Shown: positions 36,439 through 46,393 of the stretch, piece after piece
Layout: every line of letters begins with the position of its first letter
Position numbering within the stretch: position 1 is the first letter of the stretch
From: Polaribacter sp. HaHaR_3_91
Lineage (GTDB): Bacteria; Bacteroidota; Bacteroidia; Flavobacteriales; Flavobacteriaceae
Length of the DNA: 64,000 nt
NCBI RefSeq assembly: GCF_019278525.1
Contig: NZ_CP058986.1
Location: 2,080,001-2,144,000, forward strand
Direction: 5' to 3'
Made by a program: the position numbers and the translations under genes
Notes under the pieces: generated by a model
What the model was told of the DNA's origin: nothing
The model's input: only the letters and a program-made list of their open reading frames with translations
Database searches by the model: none

Positions 36439-37905
36439 TTGAAAGAAACTAAAACACTACCGCTATTTTCAACTTACGAACTAGATTCTAGATTTTATGA
36501 TGAACTACTTAAGGATAATAATGAAGTTAGGGAGGTGTATAAAACCTTATATAATTTATTTGGTTCTTACTCAGTATCAGAATTTGATCGTTTAAATAAA
36601 CAAGCAAAAGATTCTTTTTTTAATCTAGGAATTACGTTTCAAGTTTATGGAGATAAGGAGGTAAAAGAAAAAATTTTCCCTTTTGATTTATTTCCAAGAA
36701 TTATTAATAATAAAGAATGGACTACAATAGAGAAAGGTGTTTTACAAAGAAGTAAAGCTTTAAACCTTTTTCTTTGGGATGTGTATCATGATCAAAAAAT
36801 TATAAAACAAGGTATTGTACCTGAAGATTTAATTAAGTCTTCTGTTAATTTTTTACCAGAAATGATAGGATTAGATCCTCCTGGAGGCATTTATAACCAT
36901 ATTTCGGGTACAGATTTAATAAAACATGCTGATGGCAAGTATTATGTTCTAGAAGATAATATTAGATGTCCTTCTGGTGTTAGTTATGTTATTGGCAACA
37001 GAAATGCTGTAAAGCATGCATTGTTTGGTGTTTTTAATCAATATAATGCACACACGGTTGTAGATTATGGTTCTAAGTTATTAGATACTATGGAATCTGT
37101 AAAACCAAATGGGGTAGATGCTCCTGTTTGTGTTATAATTACACCTGGGGTTTATAATTCTGCTTATTACGAACATTCATTTCTTGCAAAACAAATGGGA
37201 GTTGTTTTAGTGGAAGGAAGAGATTTATTTGTAGAAAATGGTTTTGTGTATATGAGAACCATTTATGGACCAGAAAAAGTAGATGTTATATACAGAAGAG
37301 TAGATGATTTATTTATAGATCCTTTAGTCTTTAAAAAAGATTCTATGTTAGGGGTTCCTGGTTTATTTTCTGTGTATCAAAAAGGAAATGTTACTTTGGT
37401 AAATGCTCCTGGTACAGGTGTGGCAGATGACAAAGCTGTGTATACTTATATGCCAGAAATTATTAAATATTATTTAGATGAAGAACCGATTCTAAATAAC
37501 GTACATACCTATCATTGTAGTAGAAAAGATGAGTTAAAATATGTTATAGAAAACATAGATAAATTGGTTGTAAAGCCAGTGGATGAATCTGGAGGATATG
37601 GTATTTCTATTGGAAGTAAACTAACAAAAGAAGAAATAGAAACTGTTAAGAAAACAATTTTGGCAGCACCTAGAAAATATATTGCTCAACCTATAATGTC
37701 ATTATCTACTCACCCAACGTATATAGATGAAAATGAGTCTTTCGAATCTAGACATGTAGATTTAAGAACGTTTACTCTATTAGGTAAAGATACCGATTTT
37801 GTATTAAAAGGAGGTTTGTCTAGAGTTGCACTTAAAAAAGGAAATTTAATAGTAAATTCATCTCAAGGTGGAGGGTCAAAAGACACTTGGGTTTTAAAAA
37901 AATAA
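36439..37905 (+). CDS. Circularly permuted type 2 ATP-grasp protein
   Basis: The 488-residue protein belongs to the DUF404/DUF407 circularly permuted ATP-grasp group. GLDPPGGIYNHISGTDLI (144-161), VLEDNIRCPSGVSYV (170-184), the VVKPVDESGGYGI nucleotide loop near residue 380 and FESRHVDLRTF with GGSKDTW near the end are intact. ATP-grasp enzymes form amide bonds through acyl-phosphates; comparative genomics has predicted peptide synthesis or modification for this group. Translation starts at TTG 36439, since a stop (36433-36435) is just upstream and no nearby ATG exists. It is followed after 6 bp by an alpha-E gene. Confidence 0.88.
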   Translation: MKETKTLPLFSTYELDSRFYDELLKDNNEVREVYKTLYNLFGSYSVSEFDRLNKQAKDSFFNLGITFQVYGDKEVKEKIFPFDLFPRIINNKEWTTIEKGVLQRSKALNLFLWDVYHDQKIIKQGIVPEDLIKSSVNFLPEMIGLDPPGGIYNHISGTDLIKHADGKYYVLEDNIRCPSGVSYVIGNRNAVKHALFGVFNQYNAHTVVDYGSKLLDTMESVKPNGVDAPVCVIITPGVYNSAYYEHSFLAKQMGVVLVEGRDLFVENGFVYMRTIYGPEKVDVIYRRVDDLFIDPLVFKKDSMLGVPGLFSVYQKGNVTLVNAPGTGVADDKAVYTYMPEIIKYYLDEEPILNNVHTYHCSRKDELKYVIENIDKLVVKPVDESGGYGISIGSKLTKEEIETVKKTILAAPRKYIAQPIMSLSTHPTYIDENESFESRHVDLRTFTLLGKDTDFVLKGGLSRVALKKGNLIVNSSQGGGSKDTWVLKK

Positions 37906-37911
37906 AAAAAT

Positions 37912-38925
37912 ATGTTAGCAAGAGTAGCCAATAACCTTTTTTGGATGGGAAGATATATTGAACGTTCAGAGCACTTAGCAAGGTTTTTAAACGTAAATTA
38001 TTTTTCATCTTTAGACGCACCAGATGAATTATCACAATCTAGACAATTTGTATTAAGATCTGTAATGTACATGTCTGCTAATGAAATTATAGACGCAGAT
38101 ATTACATTAGAAGAAGAAGCTGTTTTATTTAATGTTGGTCTAAATTTAGAGCAACCCTATTCAATTGTAAATACTTTTATTAATGCGCATGAAAATGCAA
38201 GAAGCTCTAGAGATTTAATTTCAACAGAATTATTTGAATGTATCAATAGAATTAACCATAGTTATAAAGGATATCCGATAGATAAATTTGTAAAAAGTGG
38301 CTTATACGAATTTACTTCAATGGTAACCCAATCTGCTTCTGAGGTAAGAAGTAAAATTAAAAGTACGCTTTTGCATGATGAAGTGTATGCTATAATTATG
38401 TTAGGTGTATATTTAGAAAGAGCAATACAAGTATCAAGAATTATTAATTCTAAATTAAGTGATGTTGCGGCAGCTAAAGAAATTTATGGAGATGTTATTG
38501 ATGGTAGTTACCAGTGGTCTACGCTTTTAAAATGTGTATCTACACATGATATGATGCGTAGTTTTTATAAAAAAACGCCTTCTAGAAAAACTACATTAGA
38601 GTTTATTATTTTAAACGGAAAATGTCCAAGATCTATTAAAAATTGTTTGTATCAAATATACAAATACATCTGTATTATTTCTAAAAACAGACAAATCACA
38701 GATGATTCGGCAGCTTTTTTGATAGGTAAAATGAAAGCTGATTTTGAGTATAAACTGATAACAGATATTGAAGATAATATAGAAGAGTTTATTGCCGATT
38801 TAATTGAGCATTTAGTTTTAATTGCTGATAAGTTGGAAGATAATTATTTCAATATTTCTGATTGTACAATAAAACCAGATGTTAAAGTTACTACTGAAGT
38901 TAAAAAGCAAACTCAAAAGCAATAA
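37912..38925 (+). CDS. Alpha-E domain protein (DUF403)
   Basis: The 337-residue all-helical protein begins MLARVANNLFWMGRYIERSEHLAR, the hallmark of alpha-E domains; YLERAIQVSRII near residue 165 repeats the pattern and PRSIKNCLYQI follows. Alpha-E proteins almost always accompany circularly permuted ATP-grasp genes, as here with a 6-bp gap. They have no known activity and may be a scaffold or partner of the ligase. The poorly conserved tail after about residue 325 is rich in Lys and Thr. It forms a two-gene operon with the ATP-grasp gene. Confidence 0.88.
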   Translation: MLARVANNLFWMGRYIERSEHLARFLNVNYFSSLDAPDELSQSRQFVLRSVMYMSANEIIDADITLEEEAVLFNVGLNLEQPYSIVNTFINAHENARSSRDLISTELFECINRINHSYKGYPIDKFVKSGLYEFTSMVTQSASEVRSKIKSTLLHDEVYAIIMLGVYLERAIQVSRIINSKLSDVAAAKEIYGDVIDGSYQWSTLLKCVSTHDMMRSFYKKTPSRKTTLEFIILNGKCPRSIKNCLYQIYKYICIISKNRQITDDSAAFLIGKMKADFEYKLITDIEDNIEEFIADLIEHLVLIADKLEDNYFNISDCTIKPDVKVTTEVKKQTQKQ

Positions 38926-38973
38926 AATTTAACGTAAAAATAATTGTCTTATTAAACGATTATTTTAAAAAAT

Positions 38974-39010
38974 AATAAACCTCAAAGTTTTTAAAACTTT
39001 GAGGTTTATT
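38974..39010. terminator. Bidirectional terminator between the two ATP-grasp operons
   Basis: Arms at 38974-38991 and 38993-39010 are perfect 18-nt complements that form a long hairpin with a tight loop of Ts and As. A and T runs at the stem ends suit termination on both strands. It lies between convergent operons. Confidence 0.88.
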
Positions 39011-39035
39011 GTTTCACCTTATTTTCTTTAAAAGT

Positions 39036-39950
39036 TTAAGACTGACTTTGGCTTTGATAATTTTTGGCAGGTCTTAAATCTACGGCCACATCCATTTTAC
39101 TTTTACCTGTACTGTAAATAACTCCTTTTAATGGTGGTACATCATAATAATCTCTACCATGAGCAACAACAATATGTTGATTTTTTGGGATTTGGTTGTT
39201 GGTTGGGTCAAAATCTATCCAACCTAGGGTTGGGATAAATACAGAAAACCATGCATGAGAAGCATCTGTACCAATCAGCTTTTCTTTTCCTTCTGGTGGT
39301 AGTGTTTCTATATAGCCGCTTACATATCTTGCAGGCAATCCCATAGACCTTACACAAGCAATGGCTATTTGAGCAAAATCTTGACAAACACCTTTTTTCT
39401 CTTTCATTACTACTTTTAATGGTGTTGCAATGTTTGTAAATCCAGAAACGAAGTCGAAATCTGTAAAAATACGTTGCATTAATTCGTAAGAAGCTTCATA
39501 TAAAGATCTTTCTGGTTTAAAGGAAACCAATGCGTATTCTTTAATAACAGTACTCATATCAGAAATTAAAGGAGAACCTAAAACAAATTGTCTAGCTTCA
39601 ATAATGTCTGGCTGGGTTTCTTTTAATAATTTAATTGCTTCTTCTATGGTAACTTTTTTTCCTTCAGTTAAATTTTGTCCTTCTATTTGTAAATCATAAT
39701 CTCTAGAAACTTTACTACGTGCTATAACAACCAGTTCTTCGTGACTTTGTTGAATTGAAAAACGAGTAACTGTATTGCCAAAAAAATCGAGTCTTTCTGA
39801 AATATCAGTAGGTTCTGGGCTAATTTCTAAAGCGTATTCTAATACATTCTGCCCTTTAAAACTTTTAGGTTTTAAGGTGGTTATATTATGACAAAAGGAA
39901 GCACCGTTTTCATAACTATATTTTGTTTTGTGCCAAAGGTCAAAAATCAT
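39036..39950 (-). CDS. Transglutaminase-like cysteine protease-fold protein
   Basis: The 304-residue protein has the bacterial transglutaminase N-terminal domain (residues 1-90, KPKSFKGQNVLEYAL) and the transglutaminase core. The catalytic triad is visible: Cys189 in KKGVCQDFA, His232 in DASHAW and Asp248 in IDFDPTNN. Proteins of this family act as peptidases or amide transferases. It is the last gene of the minus-strand operon, separated by 1 bp from the fused ATP-grasp/alpha-E gene, so they are clearly co-expressed. Confidence 0.92.
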   Translation of the reverse strand: MIFDLWHKTKYSYENGASFCHNITTLKPKSFKGQNVLEYALEISPEPTDISERLDFFGNTVTRFSIQQSHEELVVIARSKVSRDYDLQIEGQNLTEGKKVTIEEAIKLLKETQPDIIEARQFVLGSPLISDMSTVIKEYALVSFKPERSLYEASYELMQRIFTDFDFVSGFTNIATPLKVVMKEKKGVCQDFAQIAIACVRSMGLPARYVSGYIETLPPEGKEKLIGTDASHAWFSVFIPTLGWIDFDPTNNQIPKNQHIVVAHGRDYYDVPPLKGVIYSTGKSKMDVAVDLRPAKNYQSQSQS

Positions 39951-39951
39951 A

Positions 39952-42522
39952 TTAATTAGAAATTTTTCTATCTACCAACTGTTTTTGTTGCTGAGAGTGG
40001 TTAAAGTAAGTATCTGAAACAGATAAAGATGTTAAGTGTAATAAATCACTCAAATCAGACAGTAAATTGTCTAACTTTTTACGCATATTAGATGTTTCAT
40101 CAATTTCTAGAATTTCTTCTAGTGATAAACTTTCAATTTTATGAATTACCGTATTGATGTTTTTTTGACAAATAGTCATTTCTACAGATGTATTTGTATT
40201 CGGTAACTTATCAATATCTTTCTTAATCCTTTTTACTTGGTACATTAAAGATCTAGAGTATTCTTTATCTAAAACTAATAACTTTAAGACGTTTTCTATA
40301 CTTAGATAAGACTTGTAACTGTATCTATAGATGTTTAAACTTTCGTGACTATTTAAAAGTGATTCTAAAACTTCATACTCTAATTCCTCATTATAATTTA
40401 CAATAATTAAAGACCTAAATTTCTCTATAGTCATAGATGCTTGTTCTATTTGCAAACCAATAAAGTAGAGTAGAAGTCCTTGTCTTACTAATATACTTTC
40501 TTCTGACAAAGCCATAAAAGCAATCAATCTTGTAATTATTTTATCAAAGAACTTAGATAAAGTAGAAATAGTGTAAACCTTTTCTTCTTTAAGTTTTGTA
40601 AGTTGTTTCTGAATTCCATCAAAAACACGCCACATATCTTTAGACCATAGATTTCTGAGAGAATAATAAGAATTGTTAAAACTCTGCATAGATTGAGCAA
40701 AACCTCCAATTCTTTGATTATCTAGAGTAAGCGACTTTAATTCTTTAAGAGGATTCTTTAATGCTTCTTCTTCATTTTCTCCTGTAAAACCAGGAAACGT
40801 AGAAGTAATGTTTGTAATAGACTGAAATAATATTTTTAAACTTTCAGATTCAGATTTTCTTTCATCATTATATTGTACATGGGTCATTTGGTTTAAAACC
40901 ATGCGTAAATACCTTGCTGTAAATAAAGTTCTCCCCAAGTATCTACCAGACCAATATAGGTTTTCGGCGGTATTACTTGGTACGTCATTAATACTTTCTG
41001 CCTGATTAGAAACGCTCTTATTCCAAGAATAGTTTTGTAAGTAATTTTGTTTTTTATCACTAACAATCCAAAAATCTTTACTAGTTCCTCCTCGCTGATT
41101 AGACACAAAAAGTTCTTCACGTTCTGTGGCAACTCTGACTAAGCCACCAGGCATAACGCTATAACTATCTTGTTTTGCAATAGAAAAAGTTCTGCACACA
41201 ATTTTACGAGGTTCTAATTTATCATCAATAAAATTAGGAGCTGTAGAAAAAGATATTTTTTCTTGTGCTACAAATCTATTTGGGTTTTCTAAAATTTCAG
41301 CTTTTAGTTCCTTTAATTCTTCTTTACTTAAAAACTCACAGAAATAGATATGTTCTCTATGCGATCTGTCTATTCTTTTTACTACATAAGATGGTAAGTC
41401 TTCTAGAACATGTTTTCTCTCTTTTTCTTGTCCGCACCACCAAGAAGCAATTTGAGGTAGAATTAACTTTTCTTTTAAGAAAAATTTGCAAATATTCTCC
41501 ATAAACGGAATTAAAGCAGGGTTTTCTAAAACACCACTTCCAATAGGGTTTACGATGGCAACATTTTGTAAGCGAACAACTTCTAATAAACCTGCAACTC
41601 CTAAATAAGAATCTTCTCTTAATTCTAAAGGATCCATAAAGCTGTCATCTACACGTCGTAAAATAACATCTACTTGTTTTAAACCTTTTAAAGATTTTAG
41701 CCAAACTTTGCCATGTCTTACTACTAAATCATTTCCTTTTACCAAAGGATGACCTAAAAATGAAGACAAATAAGAATGTTCGAAATATGTTTCATTATGT
41801 GGACCAGGTGTTAAAATAACCACCATTGGGTTCTCTTTATTAGCCGGAGCTACACTTAATAACAATTTATTAAAATCATTAAAAAAGGTAGATGGCTGCC
41901 TAACGTTTATATGCTTATATATTTCAGGAATAATTTTAGTTGTAGAAAATCTATTTTCTAAAGCATATCCCATACCAGAAGGTGCTTGTGTTCTGTCATT
42001 TACAACCCACATACGTCCGTCCGGACCTCTAGCTAAATCTACTGCATGTACCAGTAATTGTTTTGCTGTTTTATATTCAATTTGATCACAAGAACGTAAA
42101 AAACCACGATGTGCGTAAATTACTTCTGGCGGAATAATTCCGTTTTTAAGCAATTCACGTTTTCCGTATAAATCTTTTAAAATAAGGTTTAATACTTCAG
42201 ATCTTTGTTGAATTCCCTTTTCAATTTCGCTCCATTCTTTTTGATGAATTATAAACGGAACTACGTTTAAATTCCAAGGTCTATTTAATCCTTTAGGATC
42301 GTTATATACATTATAGGTAACACCATTTTCTGCCAATAACCAATCTATATCAACTTGTTTAGAAGCTAATTTTTTAGGTCCAATTTTTTGTAAATTGTCT
42401 AATAAAACTTTCCAATCTGATGTGTCTTCCATTTTAGAGATTAATAGTTCATCATATTTACTTTTATTTAAAAAATAATCGTGTAAGATTGTTTTTTCAA
42501 TTTGATTTTCTTCTATCGTCAT
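39952..42522 (-). CDS. Fused circularly permuted ATP-grasp and alpha-E protein
   Basis: In this 856-residue fusion, residues 1 to about 500 form the ATP-grasp part and about 513-850 the alpha-E part, which starts VPSNTAENLYWSGRYLGRTL. It parallels the separate plus-strand pair. In the ATP-grasp part, VVNDRTQAPSGMGYALENR (173-191) replaces VLEDNIRCPSG of the other paralogue. The nucleotide-loop segment YVVKRIDRSHREHIYF (379-394) keeps Val-Lys but lacks the GGYG loop, so this may be a distinct subfamily or a non-canonical site. SNQRGGTSKDFW (474-485) is retained. Neighbours are transglutaminase genes at 1 bp and 27 bp. Confidence 0.9.
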   Translation of the reverse strand: MTIEENQIEKTILHDYFLNKSKYDELLISKMEDTSDWKVLLDNLQKIGPKKLASKQVDIDWLLAENGVTYNVYNDPKGLNRPWNLNVVPFIIHQKEWSEIEKGIQQRSEVLNLILKDLYGKRELLKNGIIPPEVIYAHRGFLRSCDQIEYKTAKQLLVHAVDLARGPDGRMWVVNDRTQAPSGMGYALENRFSTTKIIPEIYKHINVRQPSTFFNDFNKLLLSVAPANKENPMVVILTPGPHNETYFEHSYLSSFLGHPLVKGNDLVVRHGKVWLKSLKGLKQVDVILRRVDDSFMDPLELREDSYLGVAGLLEVVRLQNVAIVNPIGSGVLENPALIPFMENICKFFLKEKLILPQIASWWCGQEKERKHVLEDLPSYVVKRIDRSHREHIYFCEFLSKEELKELKAEILENPNRFVAQEKISFSTAPNFIDDKLEPRKIVCRTFSIAKQDSYSVMPGGLVRVATEREELFVSNQRGGTSKDFWIVSDKKQNYLQNYSWNKSVSNQAESINDVPSNTAENLYWSGRYLGRTLFTARYLRMVLNQMTHVQYNDERKSESESLKILFQSITNITSTFPGFTGENEEEALKNPLKELKSLTLDNQRIGGFAQSMQSFNNSYYSLRNLWSKDMWRVFDGIQKQLTKLKEEKVYTISTLSKFFDKIITRLIAFMALSEESILVRQGLLLYFIGLQIEQASMTIEKFRSLIIVNYNEELEYEVLESLLNSHESLNIYRYSYKSYLSIENVLKLLVLDKEYSRSLMYQVKRIKKDIDKLPNTNTSVEMTICQKNINTVIHKIESLSLEEILEIDETSNMRKKLDNLLSDLSDLLHLTSLSVSDTYFNHSQQQKQLVDRKISN

Positions 42523-42549
42523 ATTTCATGCTACCTATAATAAATTTCC

Positions 42550-45500
42550 CTACTTTTTTCTTAAATCTAAGGTATAAGGAAATTCAAAATTAACAGGTAA
42601 TTCTTTAAACTTAAATCGCTTAGAACTACTGTTGGTTTCTACACTTCTACTAGTGCTTTCTGTATTTGGGTTGATACTTTCCACAGGGTCAATTTCACCT
42701 TGTGTATGTCCAAATTCCCAGAAACGATTAATTCGTCTCGATTCTGCTTCATAGCTATTTACTGGATATTCATCATAAGATCTTCCTCCTGGATGTGCAA
42801 CAAAATAAGTACAACCTCCAATAGAACGTTTGTTCCAAGTATCTACAATATCAAAAACAAGTGGAGTATCTACTGGAATTGTTGGGTGTAAAGCAGAAAA
42901 CGGATCCCATGCTTTATAACGAACACCAGCTACATATTCTCCATGAACACTTGTCTTGTTTAATTGTACTTTAACGCCGTTACAACTTAATACAAAACGG
43001 TCTTCATTAAAATTAGAAACTTTTACTTGTAATCTTTCTAATGAAGAATCTACATATCTTGCAGTTCCGCCACCAGTCATTTCTTCTCCTAAAACATTCC
43101 AAGGTTCAATACCTGCTCTTAATTCTAAATGAATATTATTAATGTCTACCATCCCATGTAATGGGAATCTAAATTCGAAAAATGGATCGAACCAATCTTC
43201 TTTAAATTCGTAACCTGCTTTATTTAATTGGTCTACAATATCTTTAATATCTTCTCTTACGTAATGTTCTATTAAGAATTTATCGTGTAATTCTGTTCCC
43301 CAACGCACTAAATTATGTTCGTAAGGTTTTTTCCAGAACCAAGCAACTAAAGTTCTAACAAGTAACATTTGTACTAAACTCATTTTAGGGTGTGGAGGCA
43401 TATCAAATCCACGTAATTCTAAAATACCTAATCTTCCTGTAGAAGAATCTGGAGAGTATAATTTATCGATACAAAATTCTGCTCTGTGTGTATTTCCCGT
43501 TAAATCGGTTAATAAATGTCTAAACAATCTATCTGTTAACCAAAAAGGCACTTCGCCATCTTTTGGAATTTGATTAAAGGCAATTTCTAACTCGTATAAG
43601 TTGTCTAAACGAGCTTCATCTACTCTTGGAGCCTGACTCGTTGGACCAACAAATGAGCCAGAAAATAAATACGTTAAACCTGGGTGATGTTGCCAGAAAG
43701 TTAATAAACTTCTTAGTAAGCTTGGTTTACGTAATAAAGGACTATCTGCAGGAGTTGTACCACCTAAAGTTACATGATTTCCACCACCAGTTCCGGTATG
43801 TTTACCATCTAACATAAACTTCTCTGTACCTAATCTTGCTTTTTTAGCTTCATCATAGAAAGTAAATGTGTTTTTACACAAGTCTTTCCAATTAGTAACA
43901 GGATGTACATTTACTTCAATAACCGCAGGATCTGGTGTTATTTTTAGAGATTCTAATCTGTTATCATGTGGTGGTTCATAACCTTCCATTATAACAGGTA
44001 CGTTTAACTCTCTTGCCGTAAGTTCTATAGAAGCTATTAAATCTAAAAACATTTCTGCCGTTTCTAAAGGTGGTAGAAATAAATATAATTTTTGGTCTCT
44101 AATTTCGGCACAAAGTGCGGTACGTACAAAATAGTTAGGTTGGTTTAATTCTAATCCGAAGTCTAAAAATTCTTGATGTCTTTTTTTAACAATATTTTTA
44201 AAACTTGGTAAACGTTTCTTTTTAGAAAATAAGTCTGGTTCATGAATTGGGAAAATCTCGTGTTCTGGTTTTTCCATTAATGAATCTAAAGGTAGTCTTA
44301 ATCCCATAGGAGAGTTTCCTGGAGTTAAAAAGATGTGTTGTCTTCTAAAAGTCCAAGCACTACTAAACCATTTGTCTTCCGTTTTATTTAAAGGAAGTAA
44401 ATAGCCAACAGGTGTAGATGCGCCTTTTTCATAAATTTCATGTAATTTTTTACGTGCTAAAGAGCCGTCTTTGTCTTTTGCAGGATCTATGTCTATCGGT
44501 AAATTACCTTGTTCCCATAAATGATAAAAAGGATCTTCGAAACTTGGTAAAATATGTTCTGCAGAAACACGTAAATATTTAGTAAGCGTTTCTAAAAATA
44601 ATTTATCAGAATTTTCTGGAACAATAGGATTATCAGCATAGCTGGATAAATATTTTTTGTTGAACCAAATCGGTCTACCATCTTTACGCCAACAAATTTC
44701 TATTTGCCATCTTGGTAAAGGTTCTCCAGGATACCATTTTCCTTGTGCATGATGCAAAACAGCTCCATTACCAAATTTATCATACAAACCTTTGGTTAAA
44801 TCTCCTGCTAATTTTCTTTTATTAGGACCATCTGCAGTTGTATTCCATTCTGGAGACTCTAAATCATCAATAGATATAAAGGTTGGTTCGCCTCCCATTG
44901 TTAAACGAACATCGCCTTTTTCTAATTGCTTTTCTACTTTATTCCCAAGCTTGTATACTTCTTTCCATTGTTCTTCTGTATACGGTTTTGTAACTCTTGG
45001 AGATTCTAAAATTCTTGTTACTTTGTTTTCAAAAAAGAATTCTGTTTCACATTTATCAGACATTCCAGAAACAGGGGCAGCACTTTCAAAAGAAGGAGTA
45101 CACGCTAACGGAATATGACCTTCACTTGCTAGAAGACCAGAAGTGGCATCAAAACCAATCCAACCAGCACCCGGTAAATATACTTCTGCCCAAGCATGTA
45201 AATCTGTAAAATCTTCTTCAGGACCAGAAGGACCGTCTAATGATTTTTCGTCTGATTTTAATTGTACTAAATACCCAGAAACAAAACGTGCTCCAAAACC
45301 TAAGTGACGTAAAGTTTGTACAAATAACCATGCATAATCTCTACAAGAACCATTTTTTTGATTCAAAGTTTCTTCACAAGTTTGAACACCTGGGTCCATT
45401 CTTATGTTATAATTTAAAAACTCATAAATTTTTTGATTGATATCAATTAAAAAATAAATAGTTTTTCTTGGCGTATAATCTATCGTTTTTATAAACTCTT

Positions 45501-45882
45501 CTAATAACTTTCCTTTATCAGTAATTTCTAAATAAGGTTGTAATTCTTTCTTTACAGTTTCTGTATACACAAAAGGATATTCTTCTGCATACTCTTCAAT
45601 AAAGAAATCAAAAGGGTTTATAGTTTTTAAATCGGCAATAATTTCAACATCAATAGACATTTCATCTGTTTTCTCAGGAAAAACCAAACGAGCCACATAA
45701 TTTCCAAAAGGATCTTGTTGCCAATTAAAGAATTGTTCTTCTGGCGTAATTTTAATAGAATAAGATTCTATAGGTGTTCTCGAGTGTGGTGCTGGTCTTA
45801 GCCTAAAAATATGAGGAGATAAAGATACTTTTCTATCATATTTATAAGTTGTCTTGTGAGATATTACGATTTTTAATGCCAT
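42550..45882 (-). CDS. Transglutaminase-DUF2126 putative amidoligase fusion
   Basis: The 1110-residue protein is the first gene of the minus-strand operon. Residues 1-280 form a transglutaminase-like unit with Cys180 in KNGSCRDYAW, His229 in FTDLHAW and Asp245 in GFDATSG. From about residue 300 to the end is DUF2126, described in Pfam as a putative amidoligase of the glutamine-synthetase-like group; VRLTMGGEPTFISIDD, LDGKHTGTGGGNHVTLGG and LELRGFDMPPHPKMSLVQ are characteristic. ATP-dependent amide formation plus a transglutaminase activity in one chain suggests peptide making or capping. Substrate is unknown. A 27-bp gap precedes the next gene. Confidence 0.92.
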   Translation of the reverse strand: MALKIVISHKTTYKYDRKVSLSPHIFRLRPAPHSRTPIESYSIKITPEEQFFNWQQDPFGNYVARLVFPEKTDEMSIDVEIIADLKTINPFDFFIEEYAEEYPFVYTETVKKELQPYLEITDKGKLLEEFIKTIDYTPRKTIYFLIDINQKIYEFLNYNIRMDPGVQTCEETLNQKNGSCRDYAWLFVQTLRHLGFGARFVSGYLVQLKSDEKSLDGPSGPEEDFTDLHAWAEVYLPGAGWIGFDATSGLLASEGHIPLACTPSFESAAPVSGMSDKCETEFFFENKVTRILESPRVTKPYTEEQWKEVYKLGNKVEKQLEKGDVRLTMGGEPTFISIDDLESPEWNTTADGPNKRKLAGDLTKGLYDKFGNGAVLHHAQGKWYPGEPLPRWQIEICWRKDGRPIWFNKKYLSSYADNPIVPENSDKLFLETLTKYLRVSAEHILPSFEDPFYHLWEQGNLPIDIDPAKDKDGSLARKKLHEIYEKGASTPVGYLLPLNKTEDKWFSSAWTFRRQHIFLTPGNSPMGLRLPLDSLMEKPEHEIFPIHEPDLFSKKKRLPSFKNIVKKRHQEFLDFGLELNQPNYFVRTALCAEIRDQKLYLFLPPLETAEMFLDLIASIELTARELNVPVIMEGYEPPHDNRLESLKITPDPAVIEVNVHPVTNWKDLCKNTFTFYDEAKKARLGTEKFMLDGKHTGTGGGNHVTLGGTTPADSPLLRKPSLLRSLLTFWQHHPGLTYLFSGSFVGPTSQAPRVDEARLDNLYELEIAFNQIPKDGEVPFWLTDRLFRHLLTDLTGNTHRAEFCIDKLYSPDSSTGRLGILELRGFDMPPHPKMSLVQMLLVRTLVAWFWKKPYEHNLVRWGTELHDKFLIEHYVREDIKDIVDQLNKAGYEFKEDWFDPFFEFRFPLHGMVDINNIHLELRAGIEPWNVLGEEMTGGGTARYVDSSLERLQVKVSNFNEDRFVLSCNGVKVQLNKTSVHGEYVAGVRYKAWDPFSALHPTIPVDTPLVFDIVDTWNKRSIGGCTYFVAHPGGRSYDEYPVNSYEAESRRINRFWEFGHTQGEIDPVESINPNTESTSRSVETNSSSKRFKFKELPVNFEFPYTLDLRKK

Positions 45883-46393
45883 GTATACATATATGTTTTG
45901 AGTGCAAATTACTTAGTTAATTTTACTTAACCTTTCAAAATAAAGCGAAAAAAAACGCCGGCAAATTTAAGTATTTATTATTCTAAATAACTTAAAATCC
46001 ATAATAAAAAAGAGATTCAAAAAGCATTACAGCTTCATAATAAATCTATTTTTAATATCGTTTTAGAATACTTTTATTTTTTATAAATTTAGTAATAAAA
46101 GTACAGAATATCTTCATTAATACATATATATTAATACTATTTATTGGTGTTGTAATAATTTTTCTATGATAAAAGTGTTAAAATGATAATTAGTCGATTT
46201 AAAAGTAATATCTACAGACTGCTTTAAAATTTGTAAACTTTATAATTTTTAAATAAAGAAATGAATTAAAAGATTCTTTTTTTGATTCCTCAAAATAATT
46301 TAATATAAGTTGTAATAATCTGTGAATATGATAACTATCATATAATAAAAACAAGATGTATGCTAAATTTGATGAAATTTAAACATAAAAATT
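45883..46393. other. 511-bp AT-rich divergent intergenic region
   Basis: This gap carries promoters for the DUF2126 operon (left) and the methylmalonyl-CoA operon (right). A TAAATTTG at 46364-46371 matches the -7 consensus 22 bp before the epimerase ATG, with no good -33 box. The palindrome TGTATACA lies just upstream of the DUF2126 gene start. I see no gene, RNA or long repeat. Confidence 0.5.

Noticed and set aside
44792..45118. Plus-strand 108-residue reading frame inside the DUF2126 gene
   Set aside because: Antisense shadow of a well-supported 1110-residue gene, with no independent motif or promoter.
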